The notes under the pieces were generated by a model. The model did no database searches, had not been told where the DNA came from, and saw only the letters and a list, made by a program, of their open reading frames with translations. Positions 11,501-22,365 of a stretch of 64,000 bases of DNA are shown here, piece after piece. Source of the DNA: Chlorella sorokiniana (taxonomy: Eukaryota > Chlorophyta > Trebouxiophyceae > Chlorellales > Chlorellaceae); the NCBI GenBank assembly GCA_025917655.1, contig CP084612.1, forward strand, positions 2,046,001 to 2,110,000. Direction: 5' to 3'. The position numbers were made by a program, and so were the translations under genes. Each line of letters starts with the position of its first letter. Within the stretch, counting starts at the first letter, position 1.

Positions 11501-14500
11501 CCGCCGCCGGCCCACGCCTCAACCCACCGGCAAAGGCGTCGACCTTGGACAGAGCCACGCGCTCGCCCGCGCCAGCGACTGCGCCATGGCGTTGGCGCCT
11601 GCAGAACCGTTGGTGGGTGGGTGTGGGTGGGTGCGGGAGCTGTGGGTCAGTGTGCATGCGATGGCGTCAAGGGCAGGGCCAGGCGTGTCAAGACGCCACC
11701 TAAAACCCGAAGCATGGCGGCCCTCACTGGCGGCGCGGCCCTGCACGCAGCGCGGCAAGTAACAACCGCAGCGCTCCAGCCGGCTTCCAGCCGGCTTCCG
11801 CCCCGGCTTCCGGCCGGCTTCCAGCGCACCCGACGGCTCCACGCCGATGATCTTGATGGAGGGCTTGAGCGCCTTGACGTATGCCGCGATGCCGGCCACC
11901 AAGCCGCCGCCGCCCACGGGCACGAAGATGGCGTCCAGCTTGTCCATGTCTGTCTGGCTGCGCTTGTTCGATGGGTGGGAGGCGTCGGGAGGAGGACGAG
12001 GACAGGAGGTGGGAGCAGGGCATGGGAGGGCGATGGATGGATGAGAGGGAGGGAGGGAGGGAGGGAGGGAGGCAAGGGGTGACGGGTGAGCGGCGGAGCA
12101 AACACGGAGCAACGCCCAGGGCCGTCTACAGCTAGCCTACTCTACGGCTGCGGGCCATGCATGCGCGGGCAGCCTAGCTAGGGAGCCTACAGCAGGTGAC
12201 CAGCCTGTGGGGGCGGTGCGGGCGCCGGGGCCCAGCCAGCTGCACGGTCCGCCCAGCACCGCGCTGCGCCAGACAGAGCAGCGCCAGACCGACAGAGCAG
12301 GGGCGCACAGGGCGGGGCGAGCAAGGCAATGCAGTGAGCAGGGCAGGCTCGCAGCCGGGGCGGGGGCTTGGCACCCACCGCAGGATTTCGTTGCCAACTG
12401 TGCCCTGGCCGGCAATAGTGTAGGGGTCGTCGTAGGGAGCGATGAAGACAAAGCCCTCGGCCGCGGCGCGGGCCTGCACAGCCAGCGGCGGCACGGCGGC
12501 GTGTTGGGCGTGTGGGCAGGCAGCCTCGCGGCCATGCCCTGCCGCCCGGACGCTGCGCAGTCGTCCGGCCGGGCAACATCCGCCCCAGGCGTCGGCTGTT
12601 GCTCCCATGTGCAGGCCCTGCTGTGCTGCTCTGCATCCCAACAAACCTGCCGCAACGCGCAGCCCTGTTCTTCCGCTGCCACCCCCTCACATGCGCACCC
12701 GCCTTCCAAGCTGGCCCAGCTGCCCAGGCGCCGCCCAGGCAGCACCCTCCGACGCCGCGCTGCCCATGCAACGCACAGCCAGCTGCCCTCCAACACAACG
12801 CTGCCCAGGCGCCGCCCCAGCAGCCCACCTGCGCGTGCGCTTGCGCCTCCTGGTACGTCTCCCCGCTCAGGTCCACTATGCCCCCCAGCGCCCGCACCGC
12901 CCGCACCTTGATGTCGGGAGTGGTGACGGGCATAACGATGACGGCGCGGCAGCCCTGCGGCACGCGGGGAGCGGTGTGCGCGGGTGGGTGGGGCCAGTGA
13001 GGCGCATAGAGCAGGAAGCACACATGGCGGAGGCTGTCGGGTGTGGGGCGTGAGAGCAGGGGCAGGACAGCGAGCGCACCAGCTGCCGGGCGGCCAACGC
13101 GACGCCCTGCGCGTGGTTTCCTGCAGAAGAGCAGATCACGCCCATGGCCAGCTGCAAGGGTCAAGGGGGATGATGGTGGGAGGTGGCGGGAGATGTGGGC
13201 GCTTCTGCAGAACCAGCGTTGGGCACCAGCGTTGGGCTGGAGTCACGGTGGCCTTGGGGGCCGCAGCTGCCGCGCCGCCTGCTGCTTTGCAGGGCCCTGC
13301 CAGGGTCTCTGCTGGAGCCTCAGCGGCTGGCAGGCTGCGGGTGCACCCTCCCCTCAGCCCCCAGGCGTATCCCAGCTGAGCTGCACGCTGGCCCGAGCCC
13401 TCGATTGTTGGTGGCACCCGCACTCGCAAGCGGAGATGCTGCGCCGCCGCTGCGCGCCGCCCACCTGCTCAGCGCTGAGCTGCGCCATCTTGTTGTAGGC
13501 CCCCGCAGTTTAAAGCTCTTCACGGGCTGCAGGTCCTCGCGCTTCAGCAGGATGGTGTTGCCGCAAGCCTCGCTGCAACACAGCGCCAGGGGGAGGGGGA
13601 GAAACGGGGGAGAGCGGCGGCATGTGAACGTGGAGCGAGCCAAGCCACCGCCTGTGCCCCGTTCCCAGGTTCAATACCCCTGCAGCAGCTGGCGCGCGTG
13701 CACTGGCAGCCCGGCTGCCGTGGAAATGCCAGCTGGGCGGCGTGCTGCAGCGCCGGGTGTACCTCAGCTTCTCGGCCACCTCCAGCGGCGTCTCCACAGC
13801 CACGTCGTACACCTTTGCCGTGAGCACCTCCCGCAGGTAACCCCCGCCGTGTTGCGCCACTGCATGCCCGCACAGCCAGCGGGCGTCTGCAATGAGGAAA
13901 TGGGTAAGGGGGCAGGGGGAGGGGGTGCATGGGGGCAAGCAAACGAGGGGTAAGGCCGGTGAGCGCTCCTCTGGCCAGCGTGTCAGCGAAGACTGGTCTA
14001 TTGCATGCTGCAAGCTGTGAGTTACGTTCCAAGCAAGCCAACTAGAGAGCGGCAGAGTATTGGGAGGCTTGCCTGGCACTCTGGCCGCGTGCAGGCGGCG
14101 CAGCGAAAGACGTCGACTGCGGAGAGCGGCTTGCCGCGCGCCACGTAGCTCAACTCGCCCGGCGCCAGCTGAAAGTCTTCCGGCTCTTGCACCAAATTTC
14201 CCGCCGCCTGCTGCTGCTGCTGCCGCTGCTGCTGCTGCTGCACTTGCTGCGAGGGCGTCAGCAGCGCGGTGCCGCCTGCCGCTGCCGCTGCGACGACGGC
14301 ACCGACTGCGCCCGCGCCCTGCTGCTGCTGCCGCTGAGAATCCGCTCTGTCGTCGCCCACTACCGCTGCTTGAACCCGGATCTCGCCCAAGCGCCGGGCA
14401 GGCCTCAGGTTTCCGCCCAGTCGGCTGCTGCTGCTAGCCTGGCGTTGAGCCTGGTGGGAGTACGGCTGGCGCACATGTCTGCCGCCGCAAGCCGCTACTG

Positions 14501-14648
14501 CTGCACAAGTGCTCGGTCGTCGCCGAGGGGTGCTGCCCAACGCCATGCAAGCTGGCTGGGAGCCAAGGTCAGCCGCCATTTGGCTGCAGCTGCGGCTATA
14601 CAAGCCTTGTAATATGCTCAAACCCGATTTCTGATACGGCTGCAGCAT
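8548..14648 (-). CDS. ilvA: Threonine deaminase (chloroplast, biosynthetic)
   Basis: The enzyme is PLP-dependent and converts threonine to 2-oxobutanoate, the committed step to isoleucine. Exons: 14648 to about 14073, 13886-13763, 13572-13466, 13151-13080, 12954-12829, 12473-12379, 11957-11830, 11598-11528, 11306-11210, 10962-10803, 10592-10460, 10125-9989, 9741-9668, 9401-9309, 9009-8938, 8627-8548. Exon 1 encodes a Ser/Arg/Gln-rich leader that fits a chloroplast transit peptide. The PLP lysine lies in VKSFKLRG, followed by [12 protein letters not shown] and the phosphate-binding [11 protein letters not shown]. The C-terminal half carries two ACT-like regulatory domains, with [10 protein letters not shown] and [10 protein letters not shown] as their first strands, which fits isoleucine feedback control. 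One intron (11209 donor) is GC-AG, in phase with [12 protein letters not shown]. Frame breaks: 13500-13504, 11566-11568, about 9710, 9345-9348, and a two-base one near 10070. The exon 1 to exon 2 junction is unresolved. Confidence 0.93.
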
Positions 14649-14956
14649 TCTGTGCTGGTCCTCAGAGGGCTTTTGCCTGCTGTCGTGCTGGGCCTCGGCC
14701 CGCATCATGTCGAGAAGCGCGCATTCACCCCCAAGCATTGTATCGTAAAGGTATGTCCGCCATGTTTTTCAAGGCTCCGTGGCGGAAGCCATTGCCGCTT
14801 CTCGCAGAGAGGTGAAGCCGCTCATAGTGCTTCTTACAGGTGCGACCACAGCCCTGATACAGCGTTCATCGCAGATCGGCAGCTCTTGAGGCTGGGCGCC
14901 GGTGGCGATACCTTGGCAATGATCGCTTGCGCTCCTTCTGCACGCCTAGGCCCGCC
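14649..14956. promoter_or_regulatory. Divergent intergenic region, threonine deaminase / triple-UBX gene
   Basis: About 310 bases separate the two predicted start codons, which point away from each other, so the promoters of both genes must lie here. I see no clear TATA box or repeat. Either start could be further upstream, since open frame extends into this region on both strands. Confidence 0.4.
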
Positions 14957-17900
14957 ATGCGAGTGTATGATCAAGCGTTCATAAGTAGGGATCGACAGCA
15001 GCGCGATCCCTTGCCTCTCGTGGCCCTCACCTCCTACTGGCCCGGCCAGCGCCGCCACCGTCCTTTGAGCGTTGCACCCCGTTGCCCCGCCGGCTGCCCC
15101 GCAGGCTTTGACCAGGGCAGCCGCGAGGTGCAGGATGCACTGCTTGCCCTCAGCCAGGAGAAATGTGTGGCAGGATGCATCGTGCTGGCGCTGGAGGTGG
15201 GTGCTGAAGCCTGTTGCCTCTGCTGTCTGCAGCCCTTCTCCCCAACCTGCCTGCCTGAGGCCCTGCGCGGGTCATGTCTGGGTTGCTTGAAGCAGCCTGC
15301 CACTGCGCACTGCCCTCCCTGACGTTTCTGAACGTCAACCCAAGAAGCTTGCGCGCTCTCGTCCCAGCGAACCACCCTTACCTCTGGTGTGGCCGCCCGC
15401 ACCCCCAATGCCCCCAGGACGACCTCGCCGATACCGACAGCTCGCGTTTCGCCGACGCCAAGCACTTTCGCGCCTTTTGCCCCTTGGAACAGCTGCCTGC
15501 GGTGAGGGAGGCTCGAGCAGGCAGCTGCGCGGCACCCAGCCTGCTGCCGTAAGGCAGCGCCGCAAGTGGCGTCAGCCTGCCCTGGCATGGTTCAGGCAGC
15601 CAGCGCATCACTGGGCAGCACGCCGGGAGGGTGCATGTGCACTCCTGCCCAGTCTGCTCACCCCGTGAACTGCTGCTGCAGCAAAAGCAAACCAATGTGA
15701 TTGTTGCCGGTCATGCATTGCCCCCTTTCCCCACCCACCTGCACCGTAGGTGGTGATGGTGTCCCCTGGCGGCAGCGTCCTCACGAAAGCGACGGGTGCT
15801 GTGCCGCCGGAAGAGCTGCAGCGCAGCCTGGCCACCGCCTATGAGGAGTTTGTGCACCAGCAGGCAAGCCTGGTGGCGGCGCAAGCGGCGCTCATGGCAA
15901 TGACGGCGGGCGGCAGGGGCGCGCCCTCCTCCGCAGCAGGCTCCGCCAGTGCGGCGGCGGAGGCCACGGCTTCCGTGGGACCTGATGCGGCAGCAGCAGC
16001 AGCACGTGGCCCCGCAGCTGGCGAGGCAGAAGCAGTGGCTGCACCCGGCGGCGATGCTGAGGCGGGGGAGCGGGGGCAGCTCCCGTGCCGGCGCCTGCTG
16101 TGCACCAGACAGGCGGGGAGCCGCCGGCAGTGCCTCCCTGCAGACAGGATTCAGCAGAAGAGTCTCCTGCTGCAGAACAATTGGCAGCTGAGCACCGAGC
16201 GGCCGCGGAGCCTGCAGCGGAGCAGCCCCCAAAGCGGATGCGGCTGCTGCGCTGCCGCCCGCTGGGGATGCTGGTGCGGCGGAAGCTGTGGAGCAGCCGG
16301 ACCCTGCTGCCCTGCCGTACCGCCTGCAGTTCAAGTTCACCGACGGCACCGCCCTGCGCGGCGACTTCACGTGCGCCACGCAGCTGGCAGACGTCTTTGC
16401 CTGGATCGACGAGCAGAGGGCTGCGGGGGCGCTTCCCGCGGCCTGGCATACGTGCTGGTGCAGGCGTCCCCCCGCCGTGTGCTGGGCGCGGGCGAGGAGG
16501 GGCTGGCGCTGGCAGCTGCCGGCGTGCTGCCCCGCACCTCCCTCCAGGTCATCCCGCACGCCGCACAAGGGCACCGCCCACCGGCGCCGCCTGCCGCTGA
16601 GTCTGGCCAGAATTATGACGCCGCGGCAGCTGCAGCAGAGGCGGCAGAGGCAGCAGGGGCCCCTGGCTCGGAGCAGCAGCAGATTCAAGAGGAGCAACCA
16701 GAGCGGCAGGAGGGTCCCAGCCAGCCCGCCGCCGCCACCGATGTGCACGCCCAGCTGCAGGAGGCGCGTGCCGCGGCAGCGGCGGCCGCTGCAGCGCAAA
16801 AGCAGGGCAAGGAGCAGCGGCAGCGGAAGGCGGCGGCAGCTCGGCAGGAAGCGGCGGCTCCGCCGCCGGCGCGCCCCCGAGGAAATCCAGCTGCAGGTGC
16901 GATCATCACCCCGCTCGGGAACGACAGCTGGTGCGGTTGCTGGGGCTGTCAATGCTGCAATCAACGCTTTGGTTGTTGTTGCTGCTGCTTCAAAGGTGGA
17001 AGCGGGCTGAGAATGCGCTGTTCAACCTGCTCAGCTGGGTTTGAGCCTGGCAGGGTTGCACCTGGCTCAGCACGCGTGGCTCGATACGGCTTAACCCCTC
17101 CACAGTGCATCGCAGCACAGCGGTCCGTGCCGCGTACCGCGACGTTCTCTGTGCCAACGCACCCTCTGCCTGGCTGCAGGTGCGGCTGAGCAACGGCGAC
17201 TCGCTGCGGGCGACGTTTCCCTCTGGCTCGCGCCTGGCGGCTGTGTATGACTGGCTGGATGCGGAGCGGACCGACAGGTGCGTGTGGTGGGGGTGGTGCA
17301 TGACAGGTTTATGCAGCACCAGTGTGTGCCCCTTTGTGTGTGTGTGTATGTTATTATACTTCATTTGATTGTGTGGGTGTGTGTGAGCAGCCGCCATCGG
17401 TGGTGCTGCAGCTGGGAGGGGGCGCTGTGCGGGCCGCCAACGCTCGTGGTTGGGCATCGCCTGCGCTTCTCCCCTGCCAGCCCGCCGTCTCACTCGAGCA
17501 CCACGCTGCCGCCGTTCCCTTTGCCGCAGGGCGCGTACCGCCTGCGCCAGCCCTTCCCCCAGCGCATGTTTTACTCGGGGGACCTGGGCAGCACGCTGCT
17601 GGTGGGTGGTTTGTGTGGGTGTGGGTGTGTGTGGGGGTGGTGGTGTGTGTGGGGGGTGGGGTGGGGGCTGGGGGGGCGGCGAGGGCGGGGGGCCTCTCAG
17701 TGTGGGGTCGGCTGCTGCCGTCTAGCCCCACCCGCAGCGCAGCTCTGCCGACGGCAACACAGAGCAGCTCAGCAGTGTTTCGAGGAACCCCGCCGGCTGC
17801 CAGAAGGAACGGCAGCTGAGCAGCCGGTGCTGCCTCACCGCCAGCTGCCTCAATTGTAGGCTGTCTCAAATGCAGGCGCCCTGCTTGTGACCTTCACCCT

Positions 17901-19075
17901 GCACCCTCACCACCCACACCCTCGCCACCCGCCCGTGCGCAGGCGCTGGGCTTCAGTGCCCGCACCTCTCTCCAGCTGGAGCTGCTGCCCCCCGCAGCAA
18001 GGCCAGGGCCACAGCGCCGCCCGCCGCTGCCGCAGCAGCAGCAGCGGCCGCTGGGGAGGTGCTGGCGGCGGCCGCGCAGGCGTCTGGAGCGCGGGGCGCT
18101 GTGGCGGCAGCCGCCGTGCCCGGCGACTTTCTTCTGCAGGTGCTCTGCTGGAACAGCCGGGCCCGCCAGCTGCTCCCTGCTCGGTTGCATGATCCCCCTC
18201 CCCACGCTTCCGGTGTGTCTTGCCCACGTGCCCGTCCATGCCGCCCGTTGCCCGCCCGTGCAGTTCAAGCTGACCGACGGCCAGCACCTTCGCGCCAGCT
18301 TCCCGCCGGAAGCCACCCTGCAGCAGGTGGTGCACCACCTGGACACGCACCGCACGGGTGGGTGGCAGCTGGGGGAAGCTGCGGGCCGGAGGCCCAGCTG
18401 CAGCAGGCTCTCTGCGTCTCCCCATGTCGAAGCAGCCATGCCGGGGTTGCGGTGCCGCCGTTATGCCGATCCAGGGCTGCAGCCCCCCTTGCAAGCACAT
18501 ATCGTGTCCTTTGCCCGTCGTCCCTGCTCCTTACTAAGTCGTTCTGTTGTTGTTTTTTGCAGACGGCGGCGTGCCATACGCGCTGGTGCAGCCTTTCCCC
18601 AAGCGCCGGTTCGCGGCGGAAGACCTGCCGCTGCCCCTCACGCAGCTGGGCCTGCAGCAGAGGCAGCTGCTGCTGCTGGAGCCGCTGGCCGGCGGTGGCG
18701 GCGGCGGCGGCGGCGGCTGGTCGCTGCGTGGCGTGCTGGCGGCCGCCGCCGGCTACCTCAACCCGTATGCCTACCTGCATGGGGGCGGCAGGCACGGCAC
18801 GGGAAACGCAGGGGGCTGCCGCCGCAGATGCTGCACCCTCCTCGGCAGCCGCGACGGAGCAGCTCCCAAGCGGCGGCAGCGGCTCCGCAGCTTCCCCGTC
18901 GCGCAAGCGCACTCACTGCGGTGCCGCCGCCCCCGCCGGCGGCGCCAACATCCACACCCTTGGCGGCAGCGGCAGCGGGGGCGGCGGGCCAGAGGACAGC
19001 AGCGAGCCCGGTGGCAACAGCTACTGGAACGGCAACTCTACGCAGTTTGGGGCGCCGCCGCCAGAGGACCGCTGA
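14957..19075 (+). CDS. Protein with a thioredoxin-like N-terminus and three UBX domains
   Basis: UBX domains are ubiquitin-like folds that bind the AAA ATPase p97/CDC48. Exons: 14957 on (first end unclear), 15105-15196, 15418-15501, 15750-16896, 17180-17277, 17530-17601, 17943-18139, 18264-18357, 18563-19075. The N-terminal part ends with LEQLPAVVMVSPGGSVL and PPEELQRSLATAYEEF, like the thioredoxin-like domain of UBXN4/erasin. UBX 1 (about 16320-16550): LQFKFTDGTALRGDF...VFAWIDEQRA. UBX 2 (17180-17990): VRLSNGDSLRATFPSG...YRLRQPFPQRMF...LGFSARTSLQLE. UBX 3 (18264-18690): FKLTDGQHLRASFPP...YALVQPFPKRRF...LLLLEPL. An Ala/Gln-rich coiled segment separates 1 and 2. The C-terminal WNGNSTQFG motif is typical of plant UBX proteins. 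Frame breaks occur at 16425-16429 and in the Ala-rich linkers. Known UBX proteins carry one such domain, so three is unusual. Confidence 0.85.
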
Positions 19076-19307
19076 GCTCCTTGCCGGACTGCACGCTGGC
19101 CCCAGCCAGCCGGACAGCACGCCTTGACATGGCAGCCGCTGCTCTGCTTTACTGGTTACAACAGCAACCTCGTGTAGGCATGCATGGGTACCAACTAAAC
19201 GGGAAAAAGTCGGGCGCTGTGTGCGGGGAGGGATGCGGGGGCTCCCTTTGGGGGCCTGCCAGTAAGACCTGCGCTGGCTGGCTGCCCGTCTGCATTGCTG
19301 CCAATCG

Positions 19308-21410
19308 TCATCTTGGCATCGCGTCGTGCAGCGCTCTCGAGGTGAGCTCAGTCCTGCTGCAGGCGCGGGGTGCGCCCCCGCGGCGGCGTGCTCGGCAGCC
19401 ACACGTCTTCTGGGCCTTTGCCTCCGCCGGGCCGCCGCCTCCGCAGCCGCCCTCCTCGTTGGCGAGCGGTACAACGGCCGCCGCGGAAGAGCGCTGCTTG
19501 GGCTCGGCGAAGCTGGAGAGCTGCTCCAGCTCAGCGGCGTCCGCCAGCGTGGAAGGCGGCCGCGACGCGGTGCTGGCAGCCGCCGCGCCGCTGGCCATCT
19601 GGCGGTGGGGTGCGGGCAGGTGGGGCTGGTTGCGGGCGGCACGAGCCCAGCGCTGCGGCCCTCTTGCTGGGCCATTCACTGTCCATCCACACAGCACTCC
19701 AGTTGGGCAACACACAGCAGACCCCCGCTAAGCAACAAACGTGCCCCTGCCTCTCACCTCCAGCCCGCCCAGCGGCGCCTCCAGGCCGCCGCCGCCGCCG
19801 CGCCGCCGGGCGGCTCCAGGCCGGCGGAGGGCGGGCGGCGGGGGAAGGTGTAGCATAGGGCCAGGTTGAGGAGCGCAAGGGCCAGCCCCAGGTAGTAGGT
19901 GGTGGTGGGCACAATGTACTGGTGCTTGGCAAACTGGAACGGCACAGGGATGGGGAGGGCAGCGGGCACTGGTTCCGGGGCTGGCCAGCGGCTGGCCGGC
20001 AGCTGGCACTGGTTCGGCCCCACCAAGGGGGTGAAGCCGCCTGCTCCCGCGCCTTACGGCGTTGAAGCTTCAGCGCACACACAGTGGCATGCGCCTGCCT
20101 CGCTGTGCCGAACACTGCCCACCACCACACCAGCTACCTGCCACCACCCACCACAAAGTAGACGAGCCACAGGGCGCAGTTGGCAGCCGCCATGAGGGAG
20201 TTGCCGAGGTGGATGGAGGCGGAGGAGCGCTGGCGGAGCACCTGCGGCGAGAGGGTGGGAGGGCGGGGGCCTGGATGCGGGCAGGGAAGCCTCAATGCTG
20301 GCAGGGCACCCACTGTGCAACATGTGCCCCAGTAAGTCCAGACTCTGGGTGTGGCTGGGGCGAATGATGATGGGGCGAATGCTATTGCCGCCCCCAGGGC
20401 TCGCTGCGATTGGGAGGCGCCAGCCACTGCGCCAGTCTCCACATGCGCACACTCTCCCTGAATCCCCCCATCCCCCTCCCGCGGATCCCATTGCAATGGA
20501 ACTCTTTCAGCCCCCCAGCAGCCAGCGCAAGCGAGTCGGACACCTAAGGCAGCATTGATTCGGCAGCAGCGTTGCCTTGAGTATGGTGGCCGGCAGGGAG
20601 GAGTAGTAGAGGGTGGATCCCGTGTTGGCAGCCACCACCCACAGCGTGCGCAGCGTGCGCGGCGCCAGGCGCCAGCGAGCTGGCGGCCCCAAGCGCCAGC
20701 AGCGCCAGCAGGTAGAGCAGCAGCAGCAGGGTGAGGCGGTCCCGCATCTGCAGATGGGCAGGCGGACAGGAAGGCCCTCTTTGGGGGCGGAGGGCTGGGA
20801 ATGTGGTGCGCGCACCCCAGCGTGTCAATGGCGGCGACAGCGGTGGCGCAGGGGGTGGGGGACGGCAACCACGACGCTTCGGAGTAGCAGCTGTGGGGCG
20901 CTCAGCAGGCATCGCTGCAGGCAGCAGCGCTGGGGGCTGCTGGGGTGCGCTGGGGCCCACCCGCTGCTTCATCTGGCCGGCCAGAATCACGGTCTGACCC
21001 ACCGACACCAGCAGGGCTGTGCTGGAGCTGCGGGGCACACACGCAGACGGAAAAAATGTTGGCTGCAACTCAGAGCTGGGCTCACCGATCAGGGCCTGCC
21101 TGGTGCAGCCCCTGCCGGCGCTGCCCCCAAACAGCAGCGCTGCGTCTCCCGCCCGCTGTGCTGCAACAACATTTGGCAAATCCTGCACTTCCCGTCCCCC
21201 AAGGCAAATAGCCTGCAGGCCCCATCTGGGGCCCCGCCCGCCTGCAGGTGATGTAGGGGTCGCGGGTGACGAGCGCGTAGGCAAACCAGGTGGCGGCGTT
21301 GCACACAAGCACCACGTTGGGCAGCGGGTTGTACTCTGTGGGTGGGGGTGGTGGTGGTGGGGGTGGTGGGTGTGTGTGTGTGTGTGTGGGTGGGTGGGTG
21401 GGTGGGGGGT

Positions 21411-21463
<53 letters not shown>

Positions 21464-21843
21464 AAGGGGACTGACACAGGTCAATGCATGCAGGTGAGTA
21501 ATCGGGCAGGTGGCGGGGCAGAGTGACAGCTGAAGCGCCCCCAAACCTCCGATGTCGCGCTTCTGGCGTGTGCGCCAGATCTGCGTGTGCGTGAGGAGGC
21601 CAGCTGGAGTGGGCGCTAATGCTAGGCAGAACTGCGGTTTGCTCTCGGGGCGGCTGGTGGTCGGTGCCAGGACGTGGCGGCGCTGCGGCAAGCGCCGCCT
21701 GCCGCCGCTGGGACCCAGGCGCGGTCGGCTCACCGTTCGGGTGGGGGACACGCACATGGTGACGAAGAGGAGCACCCCAGGGCTGGAATGACGTGATTCA
21801 GCACGATGCTGCCCCCAGCTCCATCGTCCTCCTCCCCTGCCAT
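19308..21843 (-). CDS. SWEET-family sugar transporter (two MtN3/PQ-loop repeats)
   Basis: SWEETs are seven-helix facilitators that move sugars across plasma or organelle membranes. Exons: 21843-21734, 21580-21547, 21335 to about 21244, 21027-20961, 20747-20576, 20241 to about 20153, 19933-19758, 19598-19308. Exon 1 gives the first helix (LNHVIPALG then LLFVTMCVSPTRT). Then come IWRTRQKRDIG|EYNPLPN and NAATWFAYALVTRDPY, the NPLP-type motif and helix of MtN3 repeat 1. Repeat 2 is LPATILK|VLRQRSSASIHLG with NCALWLVYF, then YYLGLALALLNLALC. The C-terminal tail (about 19758-19308) is hydrophilic and Ser/Ala-rich, longer than usual. Two introns appear to start with GC (after 21244 and 20576). A one-base break sits at the CCCC run 21775-21778. 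The direction of transport and the sugar cannot be read from sequence. Confidence 0.87.
21411..21460. repeat. Uninterrupted G50 homopolymer in a SWEET intron
   Basis: Fifty consecutive G bases on the plus strand, preceded by GT and GGGT repeats from about 21340. On the coding strand it is a C50 tract in the intron before the exon at 21335. Confidence 0.9.
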
Positions 21844-22365
21844 GGCGCGGCACCAGGGCTGGCGGCTGCGGGTGTGGAGCAGGCTGGGGGTGGGACCAAC
21901 CTTGGACGAACGTGAGGAACCAGGGTTTGCCCTCTTGAAGCAGGGAGGTCTTGCCTGGAGCTGTGAAGCAGCGAAGAAGCCGGCTGGCGGCGGTCCAATG
22001 ATGTGCCCTTCAAAACAGGCAAACGCTCAGCTGCCAGGGACAGATCTGCTGTTTAAGCAGCCTATTACAATGGTATCTTTTCCCAACAATAAATAGCAAG
22101 AGGCCCACGGGCCTCTCAAGCATGGCGGCTGTGTGTCAGCAAGTCTTGACGGTGACTGCCGCCACGCCACGCCCTCAAGGGGCGAGCTCGCTAGCGGAGC
22201 GTTGCCAGGATACGGGAGGGTAAGCGAGGGAAGTGCAGGGAGGGGCAGGCTGGGTGGGATAGTTGGGGAGGGAGGGATGAACTGAGACAGCTGGGAAGTT
22301 CATGTTATGCTGCAGCTGAGGTGGAGCAGCGGATCGAGTGCCGCCTAGCTGCCAGCACCCCGCGT
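21844..22365. promoter_or_regulatory. Intergenic, SWEET 5' side / DUF1295 gene 3' side
   Basis: This 522-base stretch holds the SWEET promoter and the DUF1295 gene's 3' UTR. The one structure I see is a perfect inverted repeat at 22099-22116 (AGAGGCCC, AC spacer, GGGCCTCT), just after an A/T-rich patch. There is no following T run, so I do not call it a terminator. Confidence 0.45.

Noticed and set aside
22099-22116. Perfect 8-bp inverted repeat as a transcription terminator
   Set aside because: No T run follows, and a nuclear polymerase II gene would not use such a terminator.
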